A program made the translations under genes and the position numbers. The notes below the pieces were generated by a model. It did not search any database. It saw only the letters and a program-made list of their open reading frames with translations, and had not been told where the DNA came from. Of a DNA stretch of 27,727 nucleotides, positions 16,994 to 24,923 are shown in pieces. Source of the DNA: Chara braunii (taxonomy: Eukaryota > Streptophyta > Charophyceae > Charales > Characeae); contig BFEA01000565.1 of the NCBI GenBank assembly GCA_003427395.1, positions 15,158 to 42,884 of the forward strand, written 5' to 3'. Each line of letters starts with the position of its first letter. The stretch's first letter is position 1.

Positions 16994-18019
16994 TCAGGCG
17001 TTATGTTCATGGATAGGGCCGCTCCCTGTTGGTGTTTTCCTGCGACGATGTTCCTGTGCTGATTTGGGCTTGCTCGCCATCCAGGGAGATGTGAGACTAC
17101 TAGTGTCCCGAAAAAAAGGAAAGGCTAGATTCCTCCCTTTAAGCTTCCTGTTACACTCAGCCACAAAGTCTACTGACAGACCGTTTGGCAGGAAAATCCG
17201 TGCCAGATTAGGATTATCAACCCTGTCAAACCAGCACGCCGGTGCCCAGAACACGCCTTCCTGTTCTAATTCTAAATAAGCTTCCGGGGGGAGACGGAGA
17301 TCCACAAACGGGACATTAAGTTTGTGGCATACCCCAGGCTGGGGTTGGCGGACAGCACGCCCCATGGTGACATTCGGCACTATCATGCATAGGAAACGAT
17401 TGTCCAGGATACCACCAACATGTTTGAGTATCAACTCGTTGCTCAGAGGTAGCTCAGTGAGGAACGCCGACATACCCAGACGTCCATCTTTAAAGTCGTA
17501 ACAGAGGATGAGTGCACCGTTTGCGTCTGGGACACATATCACAGGCACAATCAGTTTAGAGGCCCCTTGTTCCTTAGATACAGATGTCATCCTTTCCTTA
17601 GTTCCCAGCGGTGGGTCGCTAACCCCTAGATTGATTCTCCACAAAGCTTCCGATGCAGGGAGAATTGAGGAAGCAGAGGACTCCGAGCCTGAGAAGCTAA
17701 AAGAACGGGAGGATTTTTCACCATCAATGTCCTCCGTCTGTGTTCTTCGTTGCTTGGTAGGGCATCTGCGGCTGCTCCTCCCTGTAGGGCCTCCTGGAAT
17801 GCCTTCTGCCTCCTGCCGTGGATCTGACTGTCCCTCTGTATTCAGAGGGGGAACATCTGGATCTAGCGGATGTACGGCCCCTGTAGCCACCCTGACCGCA
17901 GATGGAGAGGGCTTCCCTGCAGATGGAGAGGGATTCCGACTCCCGTGTAGTGCAGGGATGTTGAAAGGATGGCCTGGATGAGCATGTTGGAAGGCCCTGG
18001 GGTCTTGATCCCAGCCCAC
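16994..18019 (-). CDS. LINE ORF1 C-terminal part with an unrecognised globular domain
   Basis: This open segment has 341 codons and ends in TGA 11 bases before ORF2. Residues ~1-150 are Pro/Ser-rich and look disordered. Residues ~155-303 look like a folded domain, with alternating hydrophobic strands (KLIVPVICVPD, ALILCYDF, RFLCMIVPNV, PFVDLRLPPEAYLEL, VFWAPACWFDRV, ARIFLPNGLSVDFVAECN). I do not recognise this domain, and ordinary plant L1 ORF1 proteins end soon after the zinc knuckle. The segment joins the upstream ORF1 sequence through a phase change near 18025. Confidence 0.7.
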   Translation of the reverse strand: MGWDQDPRAFQHAHPGHPFNIPALHGSRNPSPSAGKPSPSAVRVATGAVHPLDPDVPPLNTEGQSDPRQEAEGIPGGPTGRSSRRCPTKQRRTQTEDIDGEKSSRSFSFSGSESSASSILPASEALWRINLGVSDPPLGTKERMTSVSKEQGASKLIVPVICVPDANGALILCYDFKDGRLGMSAFLTELPLSNELILKHVGGILDNRFLCMIVPNVTMGRAVRQPQPGVCHKLNVPFVDLRLPPEAYLELEQEGVFWAPACWFDRVDNPNLARIFLPNGLSVDFVAECNRKLKGRNLAFPFFRDTSSLTSPWMASKPKSAQEHRRRKTPTGSGPIHEHNA

Positions 18020-18314
18020 TATTACCTGTCGAATTGCCAGCTAAATACTCGTGCAGCGGAGTCATGCCCTCATGACTTGTTGGCACTGATGATACGCCCG
18101 GTGGTGATGGCTCTGGCTCAAACATCGGATTGGTTCTTCCATTGTATTGGAAGTTGTGTGCGCCAAAGATGGGACCTGACATGTAAAATTTGCTATTATT
18201 AATACCTAGGCCCAACGGAATGCCAAACCACGGGTCGTTAGTGCTCGTGAAGCGTTGTGCGCTTAGTGGGGTTGTGACCCTAAATTGAGGGTAGTGCTGA
18301 TGAGGGTTATTCAA
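18020..18314 (-). CDS. LINE ORF1 middle part (low-complexity)
   Basis: This is the protein-like part of an open frame at 17724-18314. It begins NNPHQHYPQF and is rich in Asn, Pro, Ser and Gly. It joins the Gln/Pro-rich linker upstream if one base is lost or gained in a T run near 18316, and the C-terminal part downstream after a shift near 18025. The part of the open frame beyond about 18020 is out of phase and not real. Confidence 0.5.
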
Positions 18315-18586
18315 AAATTTAAAGTTGTCTGCAGCCCCATGCCGCCTGGTTGCTGCCCACTACCCTGCATGTTGGGAGACCCCTGCGTAGCCAGAGGCTG
18401 CATACCTATGACTGACTGATTTCCCCCGTTTGCCGGTGGGACGGTCCTAGGACCTTGGTTCTGCGGGCGTGAACCGGAGACTTGTGGACCATGCGACGAA
18501 GACGCGCTCTGGGCGGAAGGAAAAGGGGCTGGTCCAGCAAAATGTGGGCCCTGAGGTCTACCTGAAGGGGGGGGTGCACCCCGACC
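18315..18586 (-). pseudogene. LINE ORF1 Gln/Pro/Gly-rich linker
   Basis: In one phase the minus strand reads as a long low-complexity linker (GRPQGPHFAGPAPFPSAQ ... QPGGMGLQTTLNF), with a stop just after it caused by the T run. It sits between the zinc-knuckle segment and the C-terminal part of ORF1. Two other phases are open but less plausible. Confidence 0.45.
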
Positions 18587-19009
18587 TTACCTGCCGCCAC
18601 TGTTACTACATGCCGCCTGGGGAAACGCCCCCCCACCCTGTGTAGTGTGGTGACGGGGGTGGTGCAGACAGACTGAGTTGTCTTCTGTATGGTGGAACCA
18701 CCTACATTTTTTGCACCACTCAGTTGCTTGAGAGACGAATTTCAGTTGAAAATGCTCACCATCTTTGTTAAATTCCACTGTGTCTTTCCACGTTTGTGTT
18801 GCCTCGGGAACTACATCCACTTTGACATTCATCAAACGAGGAAAGTTATCATCTCTCTGTGTCGGGTACACCTTCAGAATTTTAGCCATAGAATTCTCAA
18901 TGGCCCAATGTAAATGGAAGACTGCACGCAGCGAAAACCTAATCGCCATAACCCAGAATTTACCTGCGGCAACTTGAGCCTTCATGTCGTCGAGCTCCTT
19001 CTTCGTTGC
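18587..19009 (-). CDS. LINE ORF1 core with zinc knuckle
   Basis: This is in the same phase as the upstream segment after TAG at 19010-19012. It reads KFWVMAIRFSLRAVFHLHWAIENSMAKI, FPRLMNVKVDVVPEA, then WCKKCRWFHHTEDNSVC, a knuckle-like CX2CX4HX6C pattern. The layout resembles the DUF4283-plus-zinc-knuckle type of plant LINE ORF1, an RNA-binding chaperone. It runs out of phase at 18587. Confidence 0.75.
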   Translation of the reverse strand, partial: ATKKELDDMKAQVAAGKFWVMAIRFSLRAVFHLHWAIENSMAKILKVYPTQRDDNFPRLMNVKVDVVPEATQTWKDTVEFNKDGEHFQLKFVSQATEWCKKCRWFHHTEDNSVCLHHPRHHTTQGGGAFPQAACSNSGGR

Positions 19010-19477
19010 CTATCGCCGGAACGTAACGGTATACCGTGCATTAGGGTCAATGGAATGGTTGTTTGGATCTTGAATCACAATTTTGTCCGATCCTTTGTTG
19101 ATCAGGAAATCAGCGATTTCTTTAGAAGTTGCAACGTACGAGTATACATTCGCCCCTTCATACTTGACGCGCCCCCTCTTCAAAGAGGGATTTACGGTTG
19201 GGTTAGAACACCAAACATCCTCGTAGATCCTAATGAGCATTTCTTTTAACCTGTTTGGCAGAGCTTTGGCCTCGTCCTGGAATACGACGACTACAGTTCT
19301 CTCCTTAAGCCATCGAACTACCACGTTATCCACCTGCGGGTTAAGAGTGATGGTCGCAGTTCGGCCATCTATCGTGCATGTCCCATGGTCTAAGCCTTCT
19401 GGGAAAACACCATCCTCCAAACATTTTGCCACTAATGATTTGATACGTTCCTCCTCCGTTTCTTCGGGGGAGGCCAT
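19010..19477 (-). CDS. LINE ORF1 N-terminus
   Basis: The most likely start is the ATG at 19475-19477 (MASPEETEEERIK). The open frame extends upstream to 19750, but that part has the composition of a leader (including a Leu/Val-rich stretch) and holds the stable hairpin. The region reads as an RNA-binding-type domain (TATITLNPQVDNVVVRWLK, TVVVVFQDEA). It ends in TAG at 19010-19012, with the same phase continuing as convincing protein. Confidence 0.7.
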   Translation of the reverse strand: MASPEETEEERIKSLVAKCLEDGVFPEGLDHGTCTIDGRTATITLNPQVDNVVVRWLKERTVVVVFQDEAKALPNRLKEMLIRIYEDVWCSNPTVNPSLKRGRVKYEGANVYSYVATSKEIADFLINKGSDKIVIQDPNNHSIDPNARYTVTFRR

Positions 19478-19900
19478 CTGTGACGGGAACGGCACCCAGC
19501 AGAACAAATAACTTAACAATATCTCACAAGCTAATGTTACGACTACGAGCACTCTGGTCATAGCGAGGACCAAGAAATTTGAGGTCAAAAGGTTATTAAT
19601 CCATCCTGTATTGACTTGCATGGAGAAAGGGATTCGAGGACGTTTACCACACCTCCCGAAGGAGGTGTTTGTGCTGGGGTTTTGAATAGTAGGCCCTTCT
19701 CTGTCCAGGGTTCTCCGTTCCAGGTCGCTGTCTCCCACTGCTCTCCGCAAATTGGATCTGAAGGGACGCTACATGCCCTGACTTTCTCGTGAAATCCACT
19801 GAAAATTCCGTCGAGGTACGAGCAGACAATCACGAGATACCTCGCCTCTAGCCTGTCCAACGGCAGTTCTCCTGGCAGTGTTCCGCTTCTAACCTCCAGG
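19478..19900 (-). other. LINE 5' leader
   Basis: This is the region upstream of the ORF1 ATG. It includes a perfect hairpin at 19649-19668 and another inverted repeat at 19893-19916 (CCTCCAG, 10-base loop, CTGGAGG). The 5' edge of the element is not visible by eye. Confidence 0.5.
19649..19668 (-). other. C(UUCG)G tetraloop hairpin in LINE leader
   Basis: In the LINE-sense (minus) strand the sequence is ACACCTCC-TTCG-GGAGGTGT. This is a perfect 8-bp stem closed by C-G over a UUCG loop, one of the most stable RNA tetraloops known. It lies about 170 bases upstream of the ORF1 ATG. Confidence 0.7.
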
Positions 19901-20557
19901 TGAATAAAACTGGAGGCTTAACCGATAAAGCTTTCCAACTTCGACCCACCGGGTTTTATTCCTCATCCTGGCCGTAGAATCCATACACCTGTTGCATGAC
20001 TATTCTCGGAGGGGTGGCCAACATGATGGTACTCGCTCCTCCGGAAGCGCACCCATTAACCGTTACACCTTTCTATTTGACTGGCTAATCCGCCAAGTCC
20101 ATGCACTGCCAACCAGCTTAACTCATAGGCACTTTGACTCCGCCTCTGTCTTCGTACATGCTCCGTTGTCAGAAGTGCTCTTCCGTCCTTCTTCATCTGG
20201 GACGGGTGTCTAAGCGACACTCGTCATCACACATACTTCGTATAGTTGTTCATCACTTTCCAGGGACTCTTCATCAACCCCTACACCTCCCACGCCTCAC
20301 TAAGATGGTTGGCATCGCCTAAGCGACGCGAGGTGGTGGTTGCCTCACATTTCTGTTGTGAGTGTGGAATAGTGACGGAAGAGCGCTGTCCAAACTGCAC
20401 TGGTGGTACGATGCGGAGCGCTACCGGACGCACGTCACTGAACCCCTTTTCCCTCTTTCCTTTTTTCAGATTTGGTGAGTGGTGCGGTGAGGCCCATACT
20501 CCTGCAGAGCTTGAATCTGCATGTGTCCACGAAGGATTTGGCTGGAGTCCTTAAGAG
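19901..20557. other. Unassigned sequence
   Basis: I see no supported gene. A plus-strand open frame (20246-20554) contains CCECGIVTEERCPNC, which has zinc-ribbon-like spacing, but its flanks are not protein-like and I do not call it a gene. The word CTAAGCGAC occurs twice (about 20210 and 20320). Confidence 0.4.
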
Positions 20558-21150
20558 ACAAACTGTGTGTCTCCCCATGTTCCAGGGGAAGATTCATTTC
20601 ATTTTGCACGGGAGAATGAGCCGGAGGAGGCATGGGATGACGACTGGGAGCAGGGGAGGAGAGAGGAGGAGAGGAGGAGAGGAGGGGAAGGAGGAGGGCG
20701 GGGAGGGGGACGAATAGGAAGATAAAAAATATGGTCGTGTATCTCGCCACGTTCCAGCAGGAGATTCATTCCATCTTGCACGGGAGGAGGAGCGGTAAGA
20801 GGAGGGGTGGGGTGATGAGTGAGAGGAGGGAAAGGAAGAGGACCGGGAGGACGACGAACAGGAGGAGCACGGCGTGCAGGAAAGACAAAGATGTGGTCGT
20901 GTATCTCCCCATCTTCCACCGGAAGATTCCTTCCATCATGCATGGGAGAACAGGCCAGAGGCGGAGGGGAGGATGGCGAGCAGGAAGAGGGGAAGGAGGA
21001 GGACAGGGAGGACGACGAATGGCAAGACAAAATTATATGGTCGTGTATCTTTCCATGAGAGGACAACGACGGGGAAGACGAAAATATATGGCCACGGAAG
21101 ATCCGTTTTATTTTGCACGGGAGGATGAGAGGGAGGAGGCAGGAGGACGA
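20558..21150. repeat. Minisatellite, five diverged units of about 145-172 bp
   Basis: A conserved core (GTGTATCTC-CCA-TTCCA, then GAAGATTCATTCCAT-TTGCA-GGGAG) recurs with starts near 20565, 20737, 20899 and 21043, and a partial copy near 21087. The core is followed by a purine-rich spacer (GGA/GAG-rich). Offsets are about 172, 162 and 144 bases. Both strands are open over much of the array because of the purine bias, so I do not call genes here. Confidence 0.75.
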
Positions 21151-21257
21151 CGGGTGGGAGGAGGACCGCTCGTGAACACCGTTGCGTCTGCGGTGGGCAT
21201 CTGGTTGTTTTCTTAATAATTTAGACCGTTTCTCGATTTATGTGTGTTATCATTGCA

Positions 21258-21801
21258 CAGGGGTCATGCAAATCTTTTGTATTGCTCCAATTTTCATGGA
21301 TGTCCCGCATGGAAGTAGTAGTGGTGGTTTAAACCAGCTGTACTTGGTGGTTGGAACCGATATTAGCTCCAACCACCAAGTACAGTTGGTTTAAACCATC
21401 ACTACTGGTACAACTGGTTTAAACCAGCTGTACTTGGTGGTTGGCACTGATATTAGCTCCAACCACCAAGTACACAGGGGCCATGCAAATCTTCTGTATT
21501 GCTCCAATTTCCATGGAAGTCCCGCACGAAAGTAGTAGTGGTGGTTTAAACCAGTTGTACTTGGTGGTTGGAACTAATATTAGCTCCAACCACCAAGTAC
21601 AGCTGGTTTAAACCACCACTACTGGTACAGCTGGTTTAAACCAGCTGTACTTGGTGGTTGGAACTGATATTAGCTCAAACCGCCAAGTACAGCTGGTTTA
21701 AACCACCACTACTGTACAGCTGGTTTAAACTAGCTGCACTTGGTGGTTAAACCAGCTGTACTTGGTGGTTGGAACTGATATTAGCTTCAACCACCAAGTA
21801 T
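21258..21801. repeat. 217-bp tandem repeat made of long hairpins (five)
   Basis: Two 217-bp units (21258-21474 and 21475-21691) plus a partial unit. Each unit begins with a single-copy-like head (CATGCAAATCTT-TGTATTGC) followed by hairpins. Hairpin 1 has arms 21317-21354 and 21369-21406; hairpin 3 has arms 21534-21571 and 21586-21623. Both have 38-base arms and a 14-base loop (AAC-ATATTAGCT type). They differ from perfect pairing at 2 and 1 positions, all G-T pairs. Three shorter hairpins have loops starting near 21445, 21662 and 21773. The arms contain the palindrome GGTTTAAACC. Confidence 0.85.
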
Positions 21802-22662
21802 CGGTGACCCTCAAAACCGTACTCAAAGAGTGTTGACACACGTTGCAGGCCCTGCATAGTGGTCGAAGTCGTGGGAGTTAAGTGCAGTTGGCCCCGTACA
21901 CACATGATAAAGTGGAAGCCGATGTGGAATGCTGGTTGCGCACATGAGAAAGTGGAAGCCGATGTGGAATGTTAGGGCGATGGTGGCCTGGGCGTTGCGC
22001 TGAAGTAGAGAGGGTGTAGCGTTGGTGTTTCACTGAGTGCTCAAAGATGTGGGAGGCCGCGTGGAATGGAGGGGCGATGGCGGCCATTCGACACTTGCAT
22101 GGTGTTGGCCTGGTTGAGTTTTGTGGTGCATTCTCTGGCTTCATGCTTCGTTCAAGCGGTGCAGCAGGTCAGCACACTGAAGGAAGGAGAGACTATAATT
22201 TCAAATGGAGAAGGGTTTTCACGACGGTTCTGGCCTCGATGGTAGCATTTAGAGTATTTTGATGGCCTTTCGCTCCTCTGACTTTACACGATATAGTGGA
22301 GGAGGGTTGGACAGCGTGGGTCGGAAGGGCACAGCGCGGGGCGCATGGAGTGAGAGCAGCGATGGTTCTCGCTCGCGGAATTCGGCATCCGGTTGGTAAT
22401 TGTACGAAATATTCAAGTTTGTTTGGGGGGGCTGCAGCTGTATCAAGACAGGATCAATCTTATCATCAAAAGAACAAGATACAACTTGAACGGGTCCAGG
22501 TTTGCGGGCAGTCAATGGGAGGAGGGGAGTGTTTTATTAATGATTAAGCATAAGATCATTCTTGGTTTTGGCTGTTAGGCTCTGTTTTAGTTCGTTCGAG
22601 ATTAATTGCATCTGTTCATAGCTTTGCCACAGATTCGCAATGAGGAATCGTTTTATTAAGGG
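21802..22662. other. Unassigned sequence with a small tandem duplication
   Basis: No supported gene. A 40-bp unit is repeated in tandem at 21901-21940 and 21941-21980, with a weak third echo near 22046. The rest shows short open frames only. Confidence 0.5.
21901..21980. repeat. 40-bp tandem duplication
   Basis: CACATGA-AAAGTGGAAGCC-GATGTGGAATG occurs twice in direct succession, with one mismatch in the first ~31 bases and more toward the end of the unit. Confidence 0.75.
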
Positions 22663-22687
22663 TTTTTTTTTTTTTTTTTTTTTTTTT
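22663..22687 (-). repeat. Poly(T) run (25 T)
   Basis: This could be the poly(A) tail of a minus-strand retroposon lying to its right, but nothing recognisable follows at once. It could equally be a simple homopolymer. Confidence 0.5.
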
Positions 22688-22832
22688 AATTTTAATGCCA
22701 AACCTATCTTTGCTTCTTTTAAAAAAAATAGAACGACTGGCGCCTACGATCACCTATCTAGGCTAGGCTTGTCTTCGCAGCGCCTCAATCTTGTTGCTCG
22801 GTTTTCTATGTAAAGTCCGTTTGCCTAGGTAT

Positions 22833-22883
22833 TATTAATCAAGTTCATCAAGCTCTTGGTATTAATCAAGTTCATCAAGCTCT
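22833..22883. repeat. 27-bp tandem duplication
   Basis: TATTAATCAAGTTCATCAAG with its following bases is present at 22833-22859 and again from 22860 to 22883, identical over 24 bases. This suggests replication slippage. Confidence 0.8.
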
Positions 22884-22899
22884 AATATTACTCGCAATG

Positions 22900-23849
22900 A
22901 ACACCGAATTCATGAAAACCTAACAAAACGAGAAAACCTAACATTTTTTATAAAATGAAAAAGTACAACATAAAACTGTTACTTTTGACATATATAAAAT
23001 AATATTTTTAACTGTGTCCCGAGAAAGGATGCAAAAAAACCGGCAAAAAGTCTAGCAATTCTTAAAATATGCAAAAAAATCATTTTTAACAAAAACCGTG
23101 TTATAGGACTATAAATTGTTCTTAGTAGATTGACAAAAACCAGAGCGTAAACAAGACAATCTTTAAAAACTCAAAATATATATAAAAAAAAAACAGTTTT
23201 AGTGAATACTCATTTATAGAACTATAAGTCATTTTCAGTACTTGGTAAGAACCAAAATCTGTTAAAACTAATTTTATAGATTTATAAATCATTTAAATAA
23301 TTTTTTGAGCCTACTGTAAAACCCTTGTCAAAAAATATATGTTATGTAAAAGACGAATTCAAACAACTTTTGCCTCGGAAACATTTTCAAAGTCTTAACC
23401 AACCACGATCTAAAATTAAGAAATGATATAATATTTTAATAAAAAATAATATATTCGTCCATGTATGAGAGAACATATTCAAGCGAACGTATTCGTGAAA
23501 AGGACAACATATGGCGTGTTTGGGAGACCCTCCAATACGTTCATCGTGTTGCATACCTTATAGAACTATAAATATGATTTCTTTAGATAAAGAAAAAAAT
23601 GGAATATTTTGGTTCATGAAGAAACAGTGTTTTGAAAGGTAGTGATTTTCTGTAAAAAAACCTGCTTTTCTCCTCACCACTTCGAGTGGTTTAAAAAAAA
23701 TAGTTTTTTATTCCATTTTTTGCGGATCTTTAACTTCACCTAGAATTTTGTTGATGTAGGAGGCCTGAAAAACGTACTATGAGAATCTTTGAAAATTTTC
23801 GTGCAAACCTAACAATTTGTTTTGTTAGGTTTTCACGAATCCTATGTTA
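22900..23849. mobile_element. Candidate non-autonomous DNA element (AT-rich, terminal inverted repeats)
   Basis: The segment 22906-22929 is the inverted copy of 23819-23842 with 22 of 24 matches, and weaker similarity extends about 6 bases outward. The inside is strongly AT-rich and has no coding capacity. The right end also forms its own perfect hairpin (23805-23815 with 23822-23832, 6-base loop) built on AACCTAACAA. The motif AAAACCTAAC occurs twice at the left end. I could not identify a target-site duplication, so an element is likely but not shown. Confidence 0.4.
23101..23571. repeat. Four TTATAG-NN-CTATAA-type palindromes
   Basis: The 14-base palindrome occurs at 23101-23114, 23214-23227 and 23558-23571, with a variant at 23274-23287 (TTATAGATTTATAA). 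Each is followed by A/T-rich sequence, two with a shared TAAGTCATTT or TAAATCATTT word. The flanks look like a diverged repeat. Confidence 0.55.
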
Positions 23850-24923
23850 ATGACTAATTCTCTAGATACTTTACACCGAATTTTAAACTTTCATTGGAAT
23901 TTTTGTCCTCCATTCTAAAATTCTGGTTTTCTTTGATCGATTTTCGAATTTATCAAATTCTTAGTATAAAGGGGAAACCATGCAGGATTCACAAAAATGA
24001 GTTATAATTGCACTACGGGCCAACATACAGTTTCAAATTGCAGTTTGGGCAATGTATAGAACCCTGCTTTCTGGACAGGTAGGGTGTCCGAAGTGCAGTT
24101 GCAAACTCTATCTTGCCTCATCATGCAATTACAATTCGGTTTTGTGACTCTACTGAAGTTACCCCTAGTATATGGGAAACTAATCTCCAATTAGAACACA
24201 TCTATGAACTTGGATGCTCTAAAGTTCTTAAGAATCTAAACCTATTTCTTACAAAAAATAGTTTCAAATGCTTTCTGTGTTCTATCATCTTCACAAATTT
24301 GTAAGTCTCTGACTTCTTAATTTCCAAAGCCTTTTTTTTATATAAAAAAAAAATCATCACCGGTGTTAGTGGTGCTGATAAGAGCGGCATACACCACTAG
24401 CACCTGGGAAGAGGCTTCATCTATTGGTGGGAAGCTTCGCCTGCTGGAAAGCGGGTCCAGCGTCCCTTTTTACAGATTGAGTTTTGAATACATAACGCTC
24501 CTGTCAGCATTGATTGCCCTGGAAACCCACGGGATTAACTGCGCAGGGAGGGGGAGAACCTCTTCACCCAAAAATATGCGCCAGATTCTTGTGATTGCAC
24601 ACTAGCTCCTCCCTTTCCCGCCCTAATAGACACTTCCTTTGTCCCAGGCCTACTTCCCCTCTTTCCCTCGCTCCCGTACCTTTTGCCCCCTCTTCCCTTG
24701 TCTCGTGTCTACTCTCCCTCTTTCCTCTCTTAGCACCGATACCACCGCAAATCCACTAGGCTATAGGTGGGGGGGGGGGGGGGGNGGGAGGGGTCAAGGA
24801 AGTCATCCGCTGTTTTCATTGGGATTGAGGGGTCCACCTTGGTCCACTCGTGAAAGCTCGGTCGATAATCTTTGCACAACCTTTCTTCCTTTTGGCCTCT
24901 CCCTGAGTTCCTTTCCACCCTCC
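23850..24923. other. Unassigned, mostly AT-rich sequence
   Basis: No supported gene. It contains a 13-bp stem hairpin at 24362-24404 (17-base loop), a pyrimidine-rich stretch (about 24600-24730) and a G run with an ambiguous base (24769-24786) that probably marks a homopolymer sequencing problem. Confidence 0.5.

Larger units (their letters stand above)
12374..19900 (-). mobile_element. L1-type LINE, nearly full length, decayed
   Basis: Minus-strand order: leader with a stable hairpin, ORF1 (19477-16994), an 11-base spacer, ORF2 (16982-12939) with AP endonuclease, reverse transcriptase and zf-RVT, 3' UTR (12397-12938), and poly(A) tail (T run 12374-12396 on the plus strand). This is the layout of plant L1 elements. 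Both frames carry stops and frameshifts, so the copy is dead. The 5' end is not sharply defined (somewhere in 19750-19920). I could not find a target-site duplication, and ambiguous bases beside the tail hinder the search. Confidence 0.88.

Noticed and set aside
19478-19750. Upstream extension of LINE ORF1 with a Leu/Val-rich stretch as a membrane segment
   Set aside because: It covers the stable leader hairpin and precedes a better ATG with acidic ORF1-like sequence. An open leader by chance is more likely.
20246-20554. Open frame with CCECGIVTEERCPNC, zinc-ribbon-like
   Set aside because: Only the short motif is suggestive. The flanking residues are not protein-like and no family fits, so chance is likely.
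20599-21216. Open frames on both strands of the minisatellite (Pro/Ser-rich or Arg/Gly-rich)
   Set aside because: They follow from purine/pyrimidine strand bias and a repeat period near a multiple of three, not from coding.
21258-21801. CRISPR-like array
   Set aside because: The repeats are long inverted arms with short fixed loops, no variable spacers are present, and the DNA is eukaryotic.
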